64,000 nt of DNA from Alphaproteobacteria bacterium (GCA_017409215.1 JAFQTD010000023.1:92517-156516), one strand, 5' to 3'; counted from the stretch's first letter, positions 1 to 8,496 are shown. The notes: a model not told the origin generated them from the letters alone. Numbers and translations are program-made.

Positions 1-198
1 GCCAAGTCTTTGTTCAAAAATTTCCCGACCTGACAAATCAAATCTTACATCACGAATATCAATATTGCGTTTATCGGCCAATTCTTGTTCTAACTTGCGT
101 TTTTGTTCCAAATTCAATTCCTGAAAAATACCATTTTCAGGATTGTGAATTTTATCAAGAACGGCTTGTAAGGCTTTTATTATCTGTTCGTCTGTCAT
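1..198 (-). CDS. Hypothetical protein, 5' part only
   Basis: An open frame of 66 codons begins at ATG 198 and runs off the left edge without a stop. The product starts MTDEQIIKALQAVLDK and is charged and probably helical. No signal peptide or membrane segment is visible in this part and I recognise no family. It lies 8 bases downstream of the next minus-strand gene, which suggests one transcript with that accessory gene block. The C-terminal part is outside the window, so function cannot be judged. Confidence 0.6.
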   Translation of the reverse strand, partial: MTDEQIIKALQAVLDKIHNPENGIFQELNLEQKRKLEQELADKRNIDIRDVRFDLSGREIFEQRLG

Positions 199-206
199 AT
201 TTATGC

Positions 207-812
207 CTAATCTTTTTGCCAATTAAATAGTTTGTGGAATATACTTTTTGATTTTTGCTGCCTAATTAAATTTGCAATATCTACGCGATGATATGCGCCG
301 TTTTCAATTGCCTGGCGCATTTCAGATTGAACGTGTGAATTGTCACTGGCTTGTTTGCTTGTTTTATTTTTTAACGGTTCGTTCAGCACGTATATTTCAT
401 ACCCCAACTTTTCTATTTCTTCAACCGTATTACATGTTTGCCTTTTAGATATCTTGATTGGTGTGGGCGAATAATATTCTGTGCCTTTGTCGTGGATAAA
501 TTTTTCGCCTGGGTTTTCGACAACTGTATACAAATTGAATTCTGGCTTTATACTGTCGGATATTCTCTCAAAAAATATTTTTTTACCATGTAAATTGCAT
601 TGACCGCGACCCGATATGCATTTTACCAAGGCAAAAAATTTTGCATAATCTGCATCTGATGTAACAAATGCGCCGACGACACGTTTGTTTTGAACGCTGT
701 TAAATTGTTCTTTGGGTTCTAAAAAGTCGCCATCTATTTTTGTTGCAGAACCATGATAAAACGTGCGTAATTCTATCTGTTGTGTAGCATGTTCAAAAGT
801 ATTCTTTTTCAT
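207..812 (-). CDS. Hypothetical protein, possibly ADP-ribosyltransferase-like
   Basis: This is a 201-residue soluble protein. I chose ATG 812 because an AGGGA ribosome site lies just upstream; a TTG two codons earlier is a weaker choice. The N-terminal segment 'TFYHGSATKIDGDFLEP' around residues 17-33, followed by a segment ending 'FVTSD', is reminiscent of the start of Arr-type (rifampin) ADP-ribosyltransferases, which begin with an YHGT-like motif and a following beta strand. That resemblance is by eye and weak. The C-terminal third is polar and basic with no recognised domain, and there is no signal peptide. It sits in a minus-strand run with a TraB-like protein and a P-loop kinase. It could equally be an unrelated accessory or effector-like protein. 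Confidence 0.5.
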   Translation of the reverse strand: MKKNTFEHATQQIELRTFYHGSATKIDGDFLEPKEQFNSVQNKRVVGAFVTSDADYAKFFALVKCISGRGQCNLHGKKIFFERISDSIKPEFNLYTVVENPGEKFIHDKGTEYYSPTPIKISKRQTCNTVEEIEKLGYEIYVLNEPLKNKTSKQASDNSHVQSEMRQAIENGAYHRVDIANLIRQQKSKSIFHKLFNWQKD

Positions 813-868
813 GTTCAATCCCTGTTTTTATCTGTCTGGTCCCTGGTTTAACATCATTGCTGTCATGT

Positions 869-1678
869 CTATGCCTTTATATCTACAAATGTTGGTTTGC
901 CGAATGCCTGTTCCAGAATCCGTATTTGCTTGTTCAGGTGGCCTGCGCCAAATGTTGCCAGAACGCAATCGTGAGAATTTACTGCATCAAAAATGCATTT
1001 TACCATATATGGGTCGCGTGAAATCATGCCAATATCTGACCACATTTTATTCAACAGACTGCCATTGTTGTCTGGGCAGTGCCATTCAGGGTGTGTGATG
1101 TAAATATCACTGATGTTATCATCGGTGATTTCAATGCCGAATTGTTCCAGAAAGTGTTCTTGAAATTCTTCCCGGGTCATTGGTGGGGGCAGTGTGTCGT
1201 CCCAGTATTTGTGAATTGTATTTTTCAGCGCGCGTTCAATTGAATAGTTTTCTTTGAAGTGTTGTTTGTATGTGTACGCATCGTCCAGCATGAAAAACAC
1301 CTGTAATGGTTTTAGGTAATTGCTATCAACCTTTAATAAATCTGTGAACCAATCGTACTTGCTGGAATCGGCCAGTATAACCGGAATATCACGCTTGTAC
1401 CCCAGTCGTGCAGAATATGTCAATTCATTGCTGCTGCGTGTATGTGTTTGGATTTTAACAGGTTCTGCATTGCGATGCACCTCGGTCACTACGCAATCTA
1501 TGTCATAGTCATTAAAACATTTATCAATCAGTTGAAATGACACGTCTGCGGAATGTTTGGTGCCACAGTAAATCAGTTTTTTATTGTCAAATTCAAACAC
1601 TGCCAGTGTCGGTGCCGGCAGGCGATCTGTGACATCAGAATATGCCCGTAATAAATTCATATCTGGTACGTATTTCAT
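869..1678 (-). CDS. TraB/ChaN-like protein of unknown function
   Basis: A 269-residue protein without an obvious signal peptide. Two spaced motifs are visible: 'IYCGTKHSAD' near residue 36 and 'LATFGAGHL' near residue 240. This spacing of a GTxH-type motif and a late G-x-x-H motif is the pattern of the TraB/GumN and ChaN/EreA superfamily, whose members include putative metalloproteases and haem-binding proteins. The match is by eye, so only a superfamily-level call is justified. The start codon has AAAGG upstream. The gap to the upstream kinase gene is 2 bases, so the two are almost certainly co-transcribed and translationally coupled. No transmembrane segments are seen. Confidence 0.5.
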   Translation of the reverse strand: MKYVPDMNLLRAYSDVTDRLPAPTLAVFEFDNKKLIYCGTKHSADVSFQLIDKCFNDYDIDCVVTEVHRNAEPVKIQTHTRSSNELTYSARLGYKRDIPVILADSSKYDWFTDLLKVDSNYLKPLQVFFMLDDAYTYKQHFKENYSIERALKNTIHKYWDDTLPPPMTREEFQEHFLEQFGIEITDDNISDIYITHPEWHCPDNNGSLLNKMWSDIGMISRDPYMVKCIFDAVNSHDCVLATFGAGHLNKQIRILEQAFGKPTFVDIKA

Positions 1679-1680
1679 AT

Positions 1681-2151
1681 CTATGCCTTTACCTTTTTGA
1701 TTTTGGTGTGTTTTGGGATTTTCTGTAATATTATCGGTAATGTATCACGGTCATAGTTCCATGTCCATTTTATACCACCCCACAGGCCACGCAGTGTTTC
1801 GCGGTATGTTGTCTGCTCGATACCAATTTTTCGGCGGATATATCGTTTAATCTGTCGCCAAACGCGTATTGTGCGTGATGGGGATACAATGTGTATTTCG
1901 GTTGCGCGTTTCAAGATTGGATTTACCCAGTCGGAAAACGATGCGCCCTCGGATATCCAGTCTTTGCCCTGGGCAAATTCAGCCGCCATTTCTGTGCGTT
2001 CTGATTCGGTGCGTTTGCGTGGGACAGTGCCAGAATTGTCATGAAAAATCTCGTCTAAATGGCACAGGGGTAATTTGCGTGCCGTCGCCAACCGCCGCGC
2101 GTATGTTGTTTTGCCAGACCCCGGCGCACCAATGACATGAATTCGTGGCAT
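1681..2151 (-). CDS. P-loop NTPase/kinase, adenylate-kinase-like (topology modulation type)
   Basis: A 156-residue protein starting MPRIHVIGAPGSGKTT, with a perfect Walker A motif (GAPGSGKTT, residues 8-16). The following region 'LCHLDEIFHD' resembles the nucleotide-monophosphate-binding stretch of the FlaR/topology-modulation kinase family, small P-loop kinases related to adenylate and shikimate kinase. The substrate is not known. I chose ATG 2151 because AAAGGACAG lies upstream and the Walker A then falls at the expected N-terminal position. A longer frame from 2205 would overlap the upstream peptidase gene. The C-terminus is very basic and ends in a lysine-rich tail. It belongs to the minus-strand accessory run. 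Confidence 0.75.
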   Translation of the reverse strand: MPRIHVIGAPGSGKTTYARRLATARKLPLCHLDEIFHDNSGTVPRKRTESERTEMAAEFAQGKDWISEGASFSDWVNPILKRATEIHIVSPSRTIRVWRQIKRYIRRKIGIEQTTYRETLRGLWGGIKWTWNYDRDTLPIILQKIPKHTKIKKVKA

Positions 2152-2161
2152 TATCTGTCCT

Positions 2162-3295
2162 TTATCTTTCGGGTGTCGGTGTTTGTATTGTTCTGTTCTT
2201 TTCAATATCGGTCATTGCAACGGCAAATGCATCGGTGCCATCTGGACATTTGATGTCGGGGGTATAACCGTTCAGTTCGAAATTTTCTGTAAATAATTCA
2301 CGATATACACAGCCGACATTAAACTGCATATGTGAATGTGGTAATAATATGTCTGCATAGTTATAGCCATACACTTCGCCACCACGTGTGTTTGTTCCAA
2401 CAAACTTTGCCTTTGGGTGGTTGCGCAACAGGGTGCATATCAGTTCCCCTGATGACATTACACCACCGTCTATCAGGATATAAATTGGCCCATTAAACCC
2501 TGCACGTGTTGCATCAAATTTTGGTAATGTATCACTGTTGCTGTTGTCTTCGTAAATAATGGGATCTGTCGTTGATTTAATATTGAACTTGGTGCCGTTT
2601 TCATGTTCGTATATTTTTTTGACAGCATTGGCATCCGGGTTATTTCGAATATATTGTCTGCGTGCAAATGGGAAGATTTCATCGCCTAAAATATAATCTG
2701 CCATGTCGGACAAGGGTTTGCTGTTGCCACCACCATTGTCGCGCAGGTCAATGATAAGTATTTCTGACTGTGGCAGAATTGTGCGCCACTGTTTCTCAAA
2801 CATTTTCCGTTCATCGTCTGTCCATCCTGATAGCGTTGGAACCGCAATAATTCCAATGTTGCCACGTTGTTCGGTATGAAATTTTTTATTACCTGCAATA
2901 TTTGTTCCGACATTTGGTCTTGGCTTGCGCAGGGCCGTACGCACCCCCATGCCATACCCTATCATTCGCAGTTTAATGTGATTGTCTGGTATTATCTCAA
3001 TCGCAGGGCGCAGCTGTTTCAGCAGTTCTGCCGTCGTCATATCGTGTGCATTTTTGTGAATGTCGACCAACGTCTTCAAGATTTTGCGTTTTAGCACCTC
3101 TTTATGAAAAGGCCAACCACAATATACATTTATCAAAATGCGTGCAAAGACGGATACTTCATGTCGAACTTGGTCCGCAGTCAGTTTGGTGTCCGGCGAT
3201 TTTGATTTGGCATTACGACTATCAGCAAAATCTGCCGTTTTGGAATCACGCAGTAATAATTCTTCCATTTCACTGATTGTTGGTATCTTGGTCAT
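2162..3295 (-). CDS. S41-family peptidase, copy 1
   Basis: A 377-residue protein of the tail-specific protease (S41, ClpP/crotonase fold) family. 'IIDLRDNGGG' near residue 180 is the usual conserved block before the active site. 'GGVMSSGEL' near residues 276-284 carries the nucleophilic serine in the S-S-G-E context of the family. No signal peptide and no PDZ domain are visible, unlike periplasmic CtpA/Prc enzymes, so it may act in the cytoplasm or be exported by another route. The start has AAAGGA upstream and overlaps the stop of the next S41 gene by 4 bases (ATGA), showing a coupled operon. Its paralogue at 3292-4449 shares the terminal string 'DIKCPDGTDAFAVAM', indicating tandem duplication. 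Confidence 0.8.
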   Translation of the reverse strand: MTKIPTISEMEELLLRDSKTADFADSRNAKSKSPDTKLTADQVRHEVSVFARILINVYCGWPFHKEVLKRKILKTLVDIHKNAHDMTTAELLKQLRPAIEIIPDNHIKLRMIGYGMGVRTALRKPRPNVGTNIAGNKKFHTEQRGNIGIIAVPTLSGWTDDERKMFEKQWRTILPQSEILIIDLRDNGGGNSKPLSDMADYILGDEIFPFARRQYIRNNPDANAVKKIYEHENGTKFNIKSTTDPIIYEDNSNSDTLPKFDATRAGFNGPIYILIDGGVMSSGELICTLLRNHPKAKFVGTNTRGGEVYGYNYADILLPHSHMQFNVGCVYRELFTENFELNGYTPDIKCPDGTDAFAVAMTDIEKNRTIQTPTPER

Positions 3296-4449
3296 AGTCT
3301 TTCCTTTGTGTCTGATAGTTTTATTTTTTGTATATCAATATCAGCCATTGCAACGGCAAATGCATCGGTGCCATCAGGGCATTTGATGTCGGGTTCAAAC
3401 CCGTTTAATTCAAAGTGCTTTATGTCAAATAATTCGGTATACACACTGGCTAATTGAATCAGAATACCAGAATGCCCCAATTTCAGTGTTTGAAAGTTGG
3501 TATATTGCATACATCCCGATGAGTTTGAGCCAACAATTTGCATTTGCGGGTGATATCGTAATTGCGCCTGCAAGTGTTCCGCCGATGAGGCAGTTTTGTT
3601 GTTTTGTAAAATATAAATTGGACGGTCATATACCGGGCTGTAATCTTTTGGCAGTTTGAATTTTGTGTTGTCTGCCACAATTGTTGGGTCAACTGTTTTG
3701 TCTATATGGTCGCGCGACAGTTTGGAATATTGGTATAATTCTTGCGCCTGGGGTGTGGTGCGCGACCGCATACGCTTTGTGCGCGGAATGCCAACCGGCC
3801 CCATAATTTCATCGCAAATCATTGACATAATCAGCGGACTGCCACCACCATTGTCGCGCATATCTATGATTATTGCGCGTGTGTCAGCCATAACATCACG
3901 AATACGATTGCGGAACTGTTCCATGTTTTCCGAATTGTCTGGTGCAAAGCATTTTGAAAAAGCAATCACACCAACATTGTCTATTTTATCTATCCAATAT
4001 TTTTTACCATTGCCATGCGTTATGGCTAAATTTGTGCCGACATCAATTCGTGGTTTGCGTGGGTATTTTGCCAAATTATCGCCCAATTTAATCCACAGAT
4101 GATTGTCCGGCATAATTTCAATTATTGGTTTTAATTGCGCAAACAATTCAGATGCGGTTATTGGGTGTGTGATTTTGTCATAGATTCTGTTCAGTTTATT
4201 CAATATGCGCAACCGCAATAATTTCGGATAAAAAGGCCAACCGCCATATGCGTTTATGAACATCTGTGCCAATACTGCAATGTCTTGCTTTGCCTGTTCG
4301 ATTGTCAGTTGTTTATCTGAGTCTGTGGTTGCACGCACATCACCCAATTCAAATGGTTTTATTGGTATAATCGATAAAAATTTCCGTTCCAGGTTTTCTA
4401 GTGTTTGCATATCTTTTATCGTTGCAATTTGAAGTTGTCTGCCAGCCAT
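3292..4449 (-). CDS. S41-family peptidase, copy 2
   Basis: A paralogue of the preceding peptidase (385 residues from ATG 4449). It has 'IIDMRDNGGGS' and, near residue 287, 'NKTASSAEHL', where S-S-A-E is the classic S41 nucleophile motif. As in copy 1, no signal peptide or PDZ domain is seen. The start is uncertain. ATG 4449 overlaps the upstream gene by 34 bases but keeps an N-terminal TIxxMxxL segment shared with copy 1. ATG 4410 removes the overlap and lies 5 bases after the upstream stop, but has a poor ribosome site. The two peptidases have diverged considerably outside the active-site blocks and the C-terminal tail, so the duplication is not recent. Confidence 0.78.
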   Translation of the reverse strand: MAGRQLQIATIKDMQTLENLERKFLSIIPIKPFELGDVRATTDSDKQLTIEQAKQDIAVLAQMFINAYGGWPFYPKLLRLRILNKLNRIYDKITHPITASELFAQLKPIIEIMPDNHLWIKLGDNLAKYPRKPRIDVGTNLAITHGNGKKYWIDKIDNVGVIAFSKCFAPDNSENMEQFRNRIRDVMADTRAIIIDMRDNGGGSPLIMSMICDEIMGPVGIPRTKRMRSRTTPQAQELYQYSKLSRDHIDKTVDPTIVADNTKFKLPKDYSPVYDRPIYILQNNKTASSAEHLQAQLRYHPQMQIVGSNSSGCMQYTNFQTLKLGHSGILIQLASVYTELFDIKHFELNGFEPDIKCPDGTDAFAVAMADIDIQKIKLSDTKERL

Positions 4450-5282
4450 TCTCCGACTTTGTTAGCATCATCTGTTGGTATTTCTGCCATTTTATTTTCT
4501 TGCTGAAATTTATACGCCCGTTGTTGTTGTGGTGGTAACAATGCCAGCATGCCATCAATATCGCCATTTTGGTAAAGATTAAAGAATCTTTCCAGCTCTT
4601 GATCGTTTTGCAATTTTCTAATTGACCAGTTTTGTATCTGGCGGACACGACTTTCTGTTAATAAATAGGCATCCGCTATCGCACGTGGGTGTATGCCTTC
4701 TGCAAAATGCCCCATTCTATATGCCTGTGTTTTTTGTACTAAGGCAGGTTTTTCTAATTCTTTTCTCATATAATCTGTAACGCCAATACCAACCCCCAGT
4801 TCCAAAAATTCAATATCACGTTTAGAAAAATTTTCATTAAGAACCCTGTCAAAATATTCTGCAAAGATTTTTGCTGCCATATCATTTTTCTGTGCTGTTA
4901 TGTGTTGGTATGCAGGTTCGCCAAATATTACACGCACCAATTTTGCACGTGGAAAGACACGTTCAATGCCAACGGCATTTTTTTCTGCTTTGCGTATGCT
5001 AATTTCTTTGCCTGCATCACGAATTTTCTTTCTGCCGTATGATGTAAATGCTCTTGCTCTATGCAGTTTATCCGCATACATTTCGTCATTTTCATTTTTG
5101 TCATAATATCTTTTAGAATGGTCATAGGCATAAATAGCCGCGTATAACGTTCCCAACATACTTTCTGGATTAGGTTGATGACCGTTCGTTTCGCAAAACT
5201 CTAATACTGCATCCAATACCGATGCAGCAATTTTCCCCTCAGCTGGGGTGGTCTTTATTTTGTCAGAATCTTTTTGTGCCAT
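4416..5282 (-). CDS. Putative DNA-binding protein with a sigma-70 region-4-like helix-turn-helix
   Basis: A 288-residue protein with a good AAGGGGT ribosome site. Residues about 199-232 contain 'RAIADAYLLTESRVRQIQ', followed by a basic helix. This matches the helix-turn-helix of sigma-70 region 4, where the typical text is 'EIG..lgvtrERVRQIe'. No sigma region 2 is recognisable, so it is probably not a complete sigma factor. Its last 12 residues resemble those of the protein at 7454-8131 (NKxGEWLxxNxKxxR), making the two distant paralogues. It is the first gene of the S41 peptidase operon, which suggests either a regulator or an accessory-element protein. Its target is unknown. Confidence 0.55.
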   Translation of the reverse strand: MAQKDSDKIKTTPAEGKIAASVLDAVLEFCETNGHQPNPESMLGTLYAAIYAYDHSKRYYDKNENDEMYADKLHRARAFTSYGRKKIRDAGKEISIRKAEKNAVGIERVFPRAKLVRVIFGEPAYQHITAQKNDMAAKIFAEYFDRVLNENFSKRDIEFLELGVGIGVTDYMRKELEKPALVQKTQAYRMGHFAEGIHPRAIADAYLLTESRVRQIQNWSIRKLQNDQELERFFNLYQNGDIDGMLALLPPQQQRAYKFQQENKMAEIPTDDANKVGEWLADNFKLQR

Positions 5283-5295
5283 TTGTTACCCCTTA

Positions 5296-7083
5296 TTATT
5301 CTTGTAAGAATCCACCAGACTGCATTTTCCACAGGCGGGCATATTCGCCACGTTTGCGCAACAGCGATTGGTGACTGCCTTGTTCAATTACGTGGCAATC
5401 CTTGATTACAATAATGCGGTCCATATTACGCAGGGTGGACAGGCGGTGTGCAATCGCAACCGTTGTGCGACCGGCCGCCAGTTCGTCAAATGAGCTCTGA
5501 ATTGCGACCTCGGTTTCGCTGTCCAGGGCAGATGTCGCCTCGTCCAGGACCAGGATAGGTGCATCTTTCAAGAATGCACGTGCAATGGCGATGCGCTGTC
5601 TTTGACCGCCTGATAATTTGATACCGCGTTCACCAACCAGGGAATCATATTTTTTCTCGGTTTCCATAATGAAATCATGTGCGGTGGCACGCTTTGCTGC
5701 ACGGCGGATTTCCGCATCCGTTGCATTTACTTTGCCATATCCGATGTTTTCACGCAGGGTACGGTTAAACATTGTTGGGTCTTGTGGAATAAATGCGATA
5801 TTTTCGCGCAATGAATCCTGGGTGTATTCTTTGATATCCTGGCCGTCAATCAGGATTTGGCCGTGCGTTGGATCCCAAAACCTCATCAACAGGTGTACCA
5901 ATGTTGTCTTGCCCGCACCCGATGGGCCAACGATACCGACACGTTCACCACATTTGATTTTCAGGTTCAGGTCCCTCAGAACCCATTTGCGTTTGTATTT
6001 GAATGATACATTGCGGAATTCAATTGTGCCACATGTAACCTGCATATCTGGGGCATTTGGCGCATCCATAACATCGATTGGCGATACCAATTCTTCATAG
6101 GCGCGTGCAGCTGCACCTGTTTTTTCTATAATTGTTGGAACCATATCAATTACTGCGGCAATAGTGCTAAACACGCCGATATAGATACTTGTCGCAAGGA
6201 CTGCACCTGCGATTGTTAATTCGCCTTTGGAATACAGATATACGCACAGTAATATATTTATTCCTGTTGTGATATCCCATAAAACAGCTGGGACACCATT
6301 AAACAGTCGTTGTAAGAATCCTGTGTTAATTGTGGCCTGAACTCGTTCTGTGCGAATAGGGGCCAGGTGTTCTTCTTCCTGCTTAGAACGTGCAAACAGT
6401 TTTACCAGCGAGTAGTTTGACACACTGTCCAGAACCTTGCCCTGTAATTTGCTGATAACTGTTGCGCGGTGCTTGGTTGCATCTTTCAGTTTCTTTGACA
6501 ACCGCCATGAGTAAAGAACTCTAAATACTATGATTGCAAAAAACATGTATGCAACATATCTGTTTACTGAAAACAGCAATGTTGCATTAACAACAATTGT
6601 CGCCAAACGACAAAAGGCATCTATCAGTGTTCCCAATACGTCAAACCCGGTGGATATTTGGCCCATTTGGCTGCTTGTCTGTCCGGCCATACGACCTGTC
6701 CAAAATGACATAGATTGTCTATGGACATAGGCTGTCAGAACCTCTGATATTTGACGATATGCTCTGGGAACCCAATGTGTGCCAAGCCAGCTCCTGATTT
6801 GCCCCAGAACTGTCATAGTAAGGTTTAATCCGATTATCATCAATACGGTCGGCAATGCATGTTCCATCAATGTCATGCCGGCCGGTACCGGTGTTTCGAA
6901 TATTGCCACTGTCCAGCTTTGAATAAGTGGCTGTAATACGCGGTCAAATGCGACAATAAATGATAAGATTGCACCCGCCAGAATCATCCAGCCATTACCA
7001 TGAATTGCATGTTTAAAATAAAATCCCCACAGGGTTTTGGGCAGGGTGGTTGTTTTGTTGGCTGTTTGTTTTTGTTTGGTCAT
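5296..7083 (-). CDS. ABC exporter, fused permease-ATPase (MsbA/lipid-multidrug type)
   Basis: A 595-residue half-transporter. The N-terminal ~310 residues hold about six transmembrane helices of the exporter type-1 fold. The C-terminal ATPase domain shows Walker A 'GPSGAGKTT' (386-394), a Q-loop 'FIPQDP', the signature 'LSGGQRQ' (490-496), Walker B 'ILVLDEATS' and the H-loop 'IAHRLS'. Such proteins act as homodimers or heterodimers in the inner membrane and export lipids, peptides or drugs. The substrate cannot be read from the sequence. ATG 7083 has GGAGAG five bases upstream. It is preceded by a ~190-base leader predicted to be strongly structured (see 7084-7273), so expression is probably controlled after initiation. 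The next gene downstream starts 14 bases after its stop. Confidence 0.9.
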   Translation of the reverse strand: MTKQKQTANKTTTLPKTLWGFYFKHAIHGNGWMILAGAILSFIVAFDRVLQPLIQSWTVAIFETPVPAGMTLMEHALPTVLMIIGLNLTMTVLGQIRSWLGTHWVPRAYRQISEVLTAYVHRQSMSFWTGRMAGQTSSQMGQISTGFDVLGTLIDAFCRLATIVVNATLLFSVNRYVAYMFFAIIVFRVLYSWRLSKKLKDATKHRATVISKLQGKVLDSVSNYSLVKLFARSKQEEEHLAPIRTERVQATINTGFLQRLFNGVPAVLWDITTGINILLCVYLYSKGELTIAGAVLATSIYIGVFSTIAAVIDMVPTIIEKTGAAARAYEELVSPIDVMDAPNAPDMQVTCGTIEFRNVSFKYKRKWVLRDLNLKIKCGERVGIVGPSGAGKTTLVHLLMRFWDPTHGQILIDGQDIKEYTQDSLRENIAFIPQDPTMFNRTLRENIGYGKVNATDAEIRRAAKRATAHDFIMETEKKYDSLVGERGIKLSGGQRQRIAIARAFLKDAPILVLDEATSALDSETEVAIQSSFDELAAGRTTVAIAHRLSTLRNMDRIIVIKDCHVIEQGSHQSLLRKRGEYARLWKMQSGGFLQE

Positions 7084-7273
7084 GCTGCTCTCCGTCTAAA
7101 TCCACACAGGCATAATTTAGGTGGTTGGAGGTTTACAACTATTGTTTTCGGAAAATAGCGGGTTTATTCAGTATATTCACCGCCCTCCAACCAAGGGGTT
7201 AGAGGTGTTTACTGTCCCCACGGACACCGAAAACAAATGGGTTGTAACGCCCAGCACAGTCGCCTGTGTCGGC
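7084..7273 (-). ncRNA. Structured leader RNA with predicted pseudoknot upstream of the ABC exporter
   Basis: The untranslated region holds three perfect complementary pairs. A: 7247-7241 with 7139-7133 (7 bp). B: 7234-7227 with 7151-7144 (8 bp). C: 7192-7184 with 7131-7123 (9 bp). On the minus strand the order is A-B-C-B'-A'-C', so A and B nest while C pairs across them, giving an H-type pseudoknot. Two further hairpins are visible: CGCC..GGCG at the 5' end and TGTCC-GTGG-GGACA inside the loop. A TATAAT box lies just upstream. No known riboswitch class was recognised. The gene-free stretch 7084-7453 is largely explained by this RNA. The pairing is seen in the sequence; a regulatory role is inferred. 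Confidence 0.55.
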
Positions 7274-7277
7274 GATA

Positions 7278-7306
7278 ATTATATCATAAAATAGGGCTAA
7301 AAACAA
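7278..7306 (-). promoter_or_regulatory. Sigma-70-type promoter for the leader RNA and ABC exporter
   Basis: On the minus strand a -35 box TTGTTT (7306-7301) is separated by 17 bases from a consensus -10 box TATAAT (7283-7278). Transcription would start near 7271, exactly where the structured leader begins. Confidence 0.55.
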
Positions 7307-7399
7307 ATGATATGTGAATAAAAACCATATCTTCTGGGTAGATTTGCTGGGAATAAGAGGGTTGATTTTTGTGCATGTTGTTGCACACGACATTAGAAG

Positions 7400-7450
7400 A
7401 TAGTTTCAGACAGTTGATTTGGTCCGCCTACATCACACATCGCCTCACAG
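7400..7450 (+). repeat. Direct repeat R, copy 1 (GCATCACA-type site)
   Basis: A 21-base block (7400-7420, ATAGTTTCAGACAGTTGATT plus one T) is followed by a GCCT-CATCACAC-CGCCTCACA site at 7427-7450. The same arrangement recurs at 11311-11359. Both copies sit directly after the 3' end of a minus-strand cargo gene (7454-8131 and 11375-12088), so they appear to mark cassette boundaries. Confidence 0.6.
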
Positions 7451-7453
7451 TTT

Positions 7454-8131
7454 TTACCGTTCGAATTTCATATTGTTTTTCAGCCATTCCCCAGCCTTGT
7501 TTAACTCATCAAGTGGCATATTTGATGTTTTATACTCTTGTTGAAATAATTCCTTGCGCAGTTTTTCTGGCATTGCGTCCAGCATTGCTTGCTGGTCTCC
7601 TCTTATATATGCGTCGACAACTGCCTGCAAAGCATGTCCGTGTTCTTGCAACAAACTAATAAAAGCTCTCGGTAATAAGTCAGACCCGATATACCCCCCG
7701 TCTTTATACCCATGTTTTTGTGCAATTGCATGCGGATGCAAACCGTTTGGTGCCATGCGACAAATTAGTCTGTTTCGAATTGAGTTTACAGGTTTGTGTT
7801 GAAATGCTTTATATTTGCTAAGCTCGTTGTCTGTTATGTCTGCACCTATATAGTCCAGAATCATGTCTTTTGCAGGTTTGAATTTTTTTTCCTCTGGTTG
7901 ATATGAATCAAAAATATAATCAACAAATTTAGCCAGTAACTTTGTTAGTTTTGGATTGTTATACGACATGATAACTTGTTCATAAATTTCCGGCTTAAAA
8001 TAGCCAGATGCGGAATATATCAGTCCAACTTTTGGAAATATTTTTTTAGTTTTGTTAAGTTTGTCCGCGAAATCCTTCAAGGATATGATATTTTCCGTGC
8101 CTATTGAAAGCTTATTTTTTTTATCGTTCAT
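7454..8131 (-). CDS. Hypothetical cargo protein, distant paralogue of the sigma-like HTH protein
   Basis: A 225-residue protein with AGGAG upstream of ATG 8131. The C-terminal half contains 'GLHPHAIAQKHGYKDGGYI' followed by a helical region and ends 'LNKAGEWLKNNMKFER'. This parallels the 'GIHPRAIADAYLL' and 'KVGEWLADNFKLQR' segments of the protein at 4416-5282. In this copy the VRQIQ recognition helix has been replaced, so DNA binding is less certain. The N-terminal half has no recognised domain. It lies alone between two direct repeats, R at 7400 and the 158-bp repeat at 8183, in the position occupied by an unrelated transglutaminase-like gene in the second repeat block. That marks it as an exchangeable accessory gene. 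Confidence 0.5.
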   Translation of the reverse strand: MNDKKNKLSIGTENIISLKDFADKLNKTKKIFPKVGLIYSASGYFKPEIYEQVIMSYNNPKLTKLLAKFVDYIFDSYQPEEKKFKPAKDMILDYIGADITDNELSKYKAFQHKPVNSIRNRLICRMAPNGLHPHAIAQKHGYKDGGYIGSDLLPRAFISLLQEHGHALQAVVDAYIRGDQQAMLDAMPEKLRKELFQQEYKTSNMPLDELNKAGEWLKNNMKFER

Positions 8132-8182
8132 ATTTAATGCTCCTATGTATATCCATGCACTAATTTTTTTATTTTATGTAAC

Positions 8183-8340
8183 TATACCACACCGCATCAC
8201 ACATTGCATCACAGTTTTTTGTGGTCGTGGGGCAAAAAAAGGCCAAATGCCTGGGGTGGGTTCATAAACCTTCTAAAAGCGGGGTAAGAAAAATGGCAAA
8301 GATAACAGACTTTTTTAAAAATTCACATGAAAACGCATTT
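8183..8340 (+). repeat. 158-bp direct repeat, copy A
   Basis: This block begins TATACCAC, carries the doubled GCATCACA site (8191-8214), then GTGGTCGTGGGGC and the first 16 codons of a small HTH gene. It is almost identical to 12115-12278; the 3' ~95 bases are identical. Recombination between the two copies would excise or duplicate about 3.9 kb. Confidence 0.8.
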
Positions 8341-8496
8341 GAACACTATTATGATTTATACGATATTGTGTCTGTGCATAATGAAAATCGCATAAACCCT
8401 TTGGCGATATCAAATATTATCACTTTCATGACTGATAAATTTGGTTTTGTGAACCGGGAAGACGAAAGAAGTTTAACAGCACGAACAAAACATTAA
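8293..8496 (+). pseudogene. Truncated/chimeric copy of the small HTH gene
   Basis: The first 16 codons (MAKITDFFKNSHENAF) are identical to the intact gene at 12231-12455. The sequence then switches to an unrelated segment starting EHYYDLYDIV and stops after 67 residues. In another frame just downstream, coding-like text continues ('ISKEELHDKLLPFFDNAL') until further stops near 8574, so the second half looks like the decayed start of another gene. That gene could be the N-terminal part of the integrase whose C-terminal part lies at 10321-11000, but this link is not proven. From 8580 to 8733 I see nothing else but AT-rich sequence. Confidence 0.55.

Noticed and set aside
7084..7393. A 64-residue coding frame over the exporter leader
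   Set aside because: It has no ribosome site and coincides with the paired segments of the predicted pseudoknot and the promoter.
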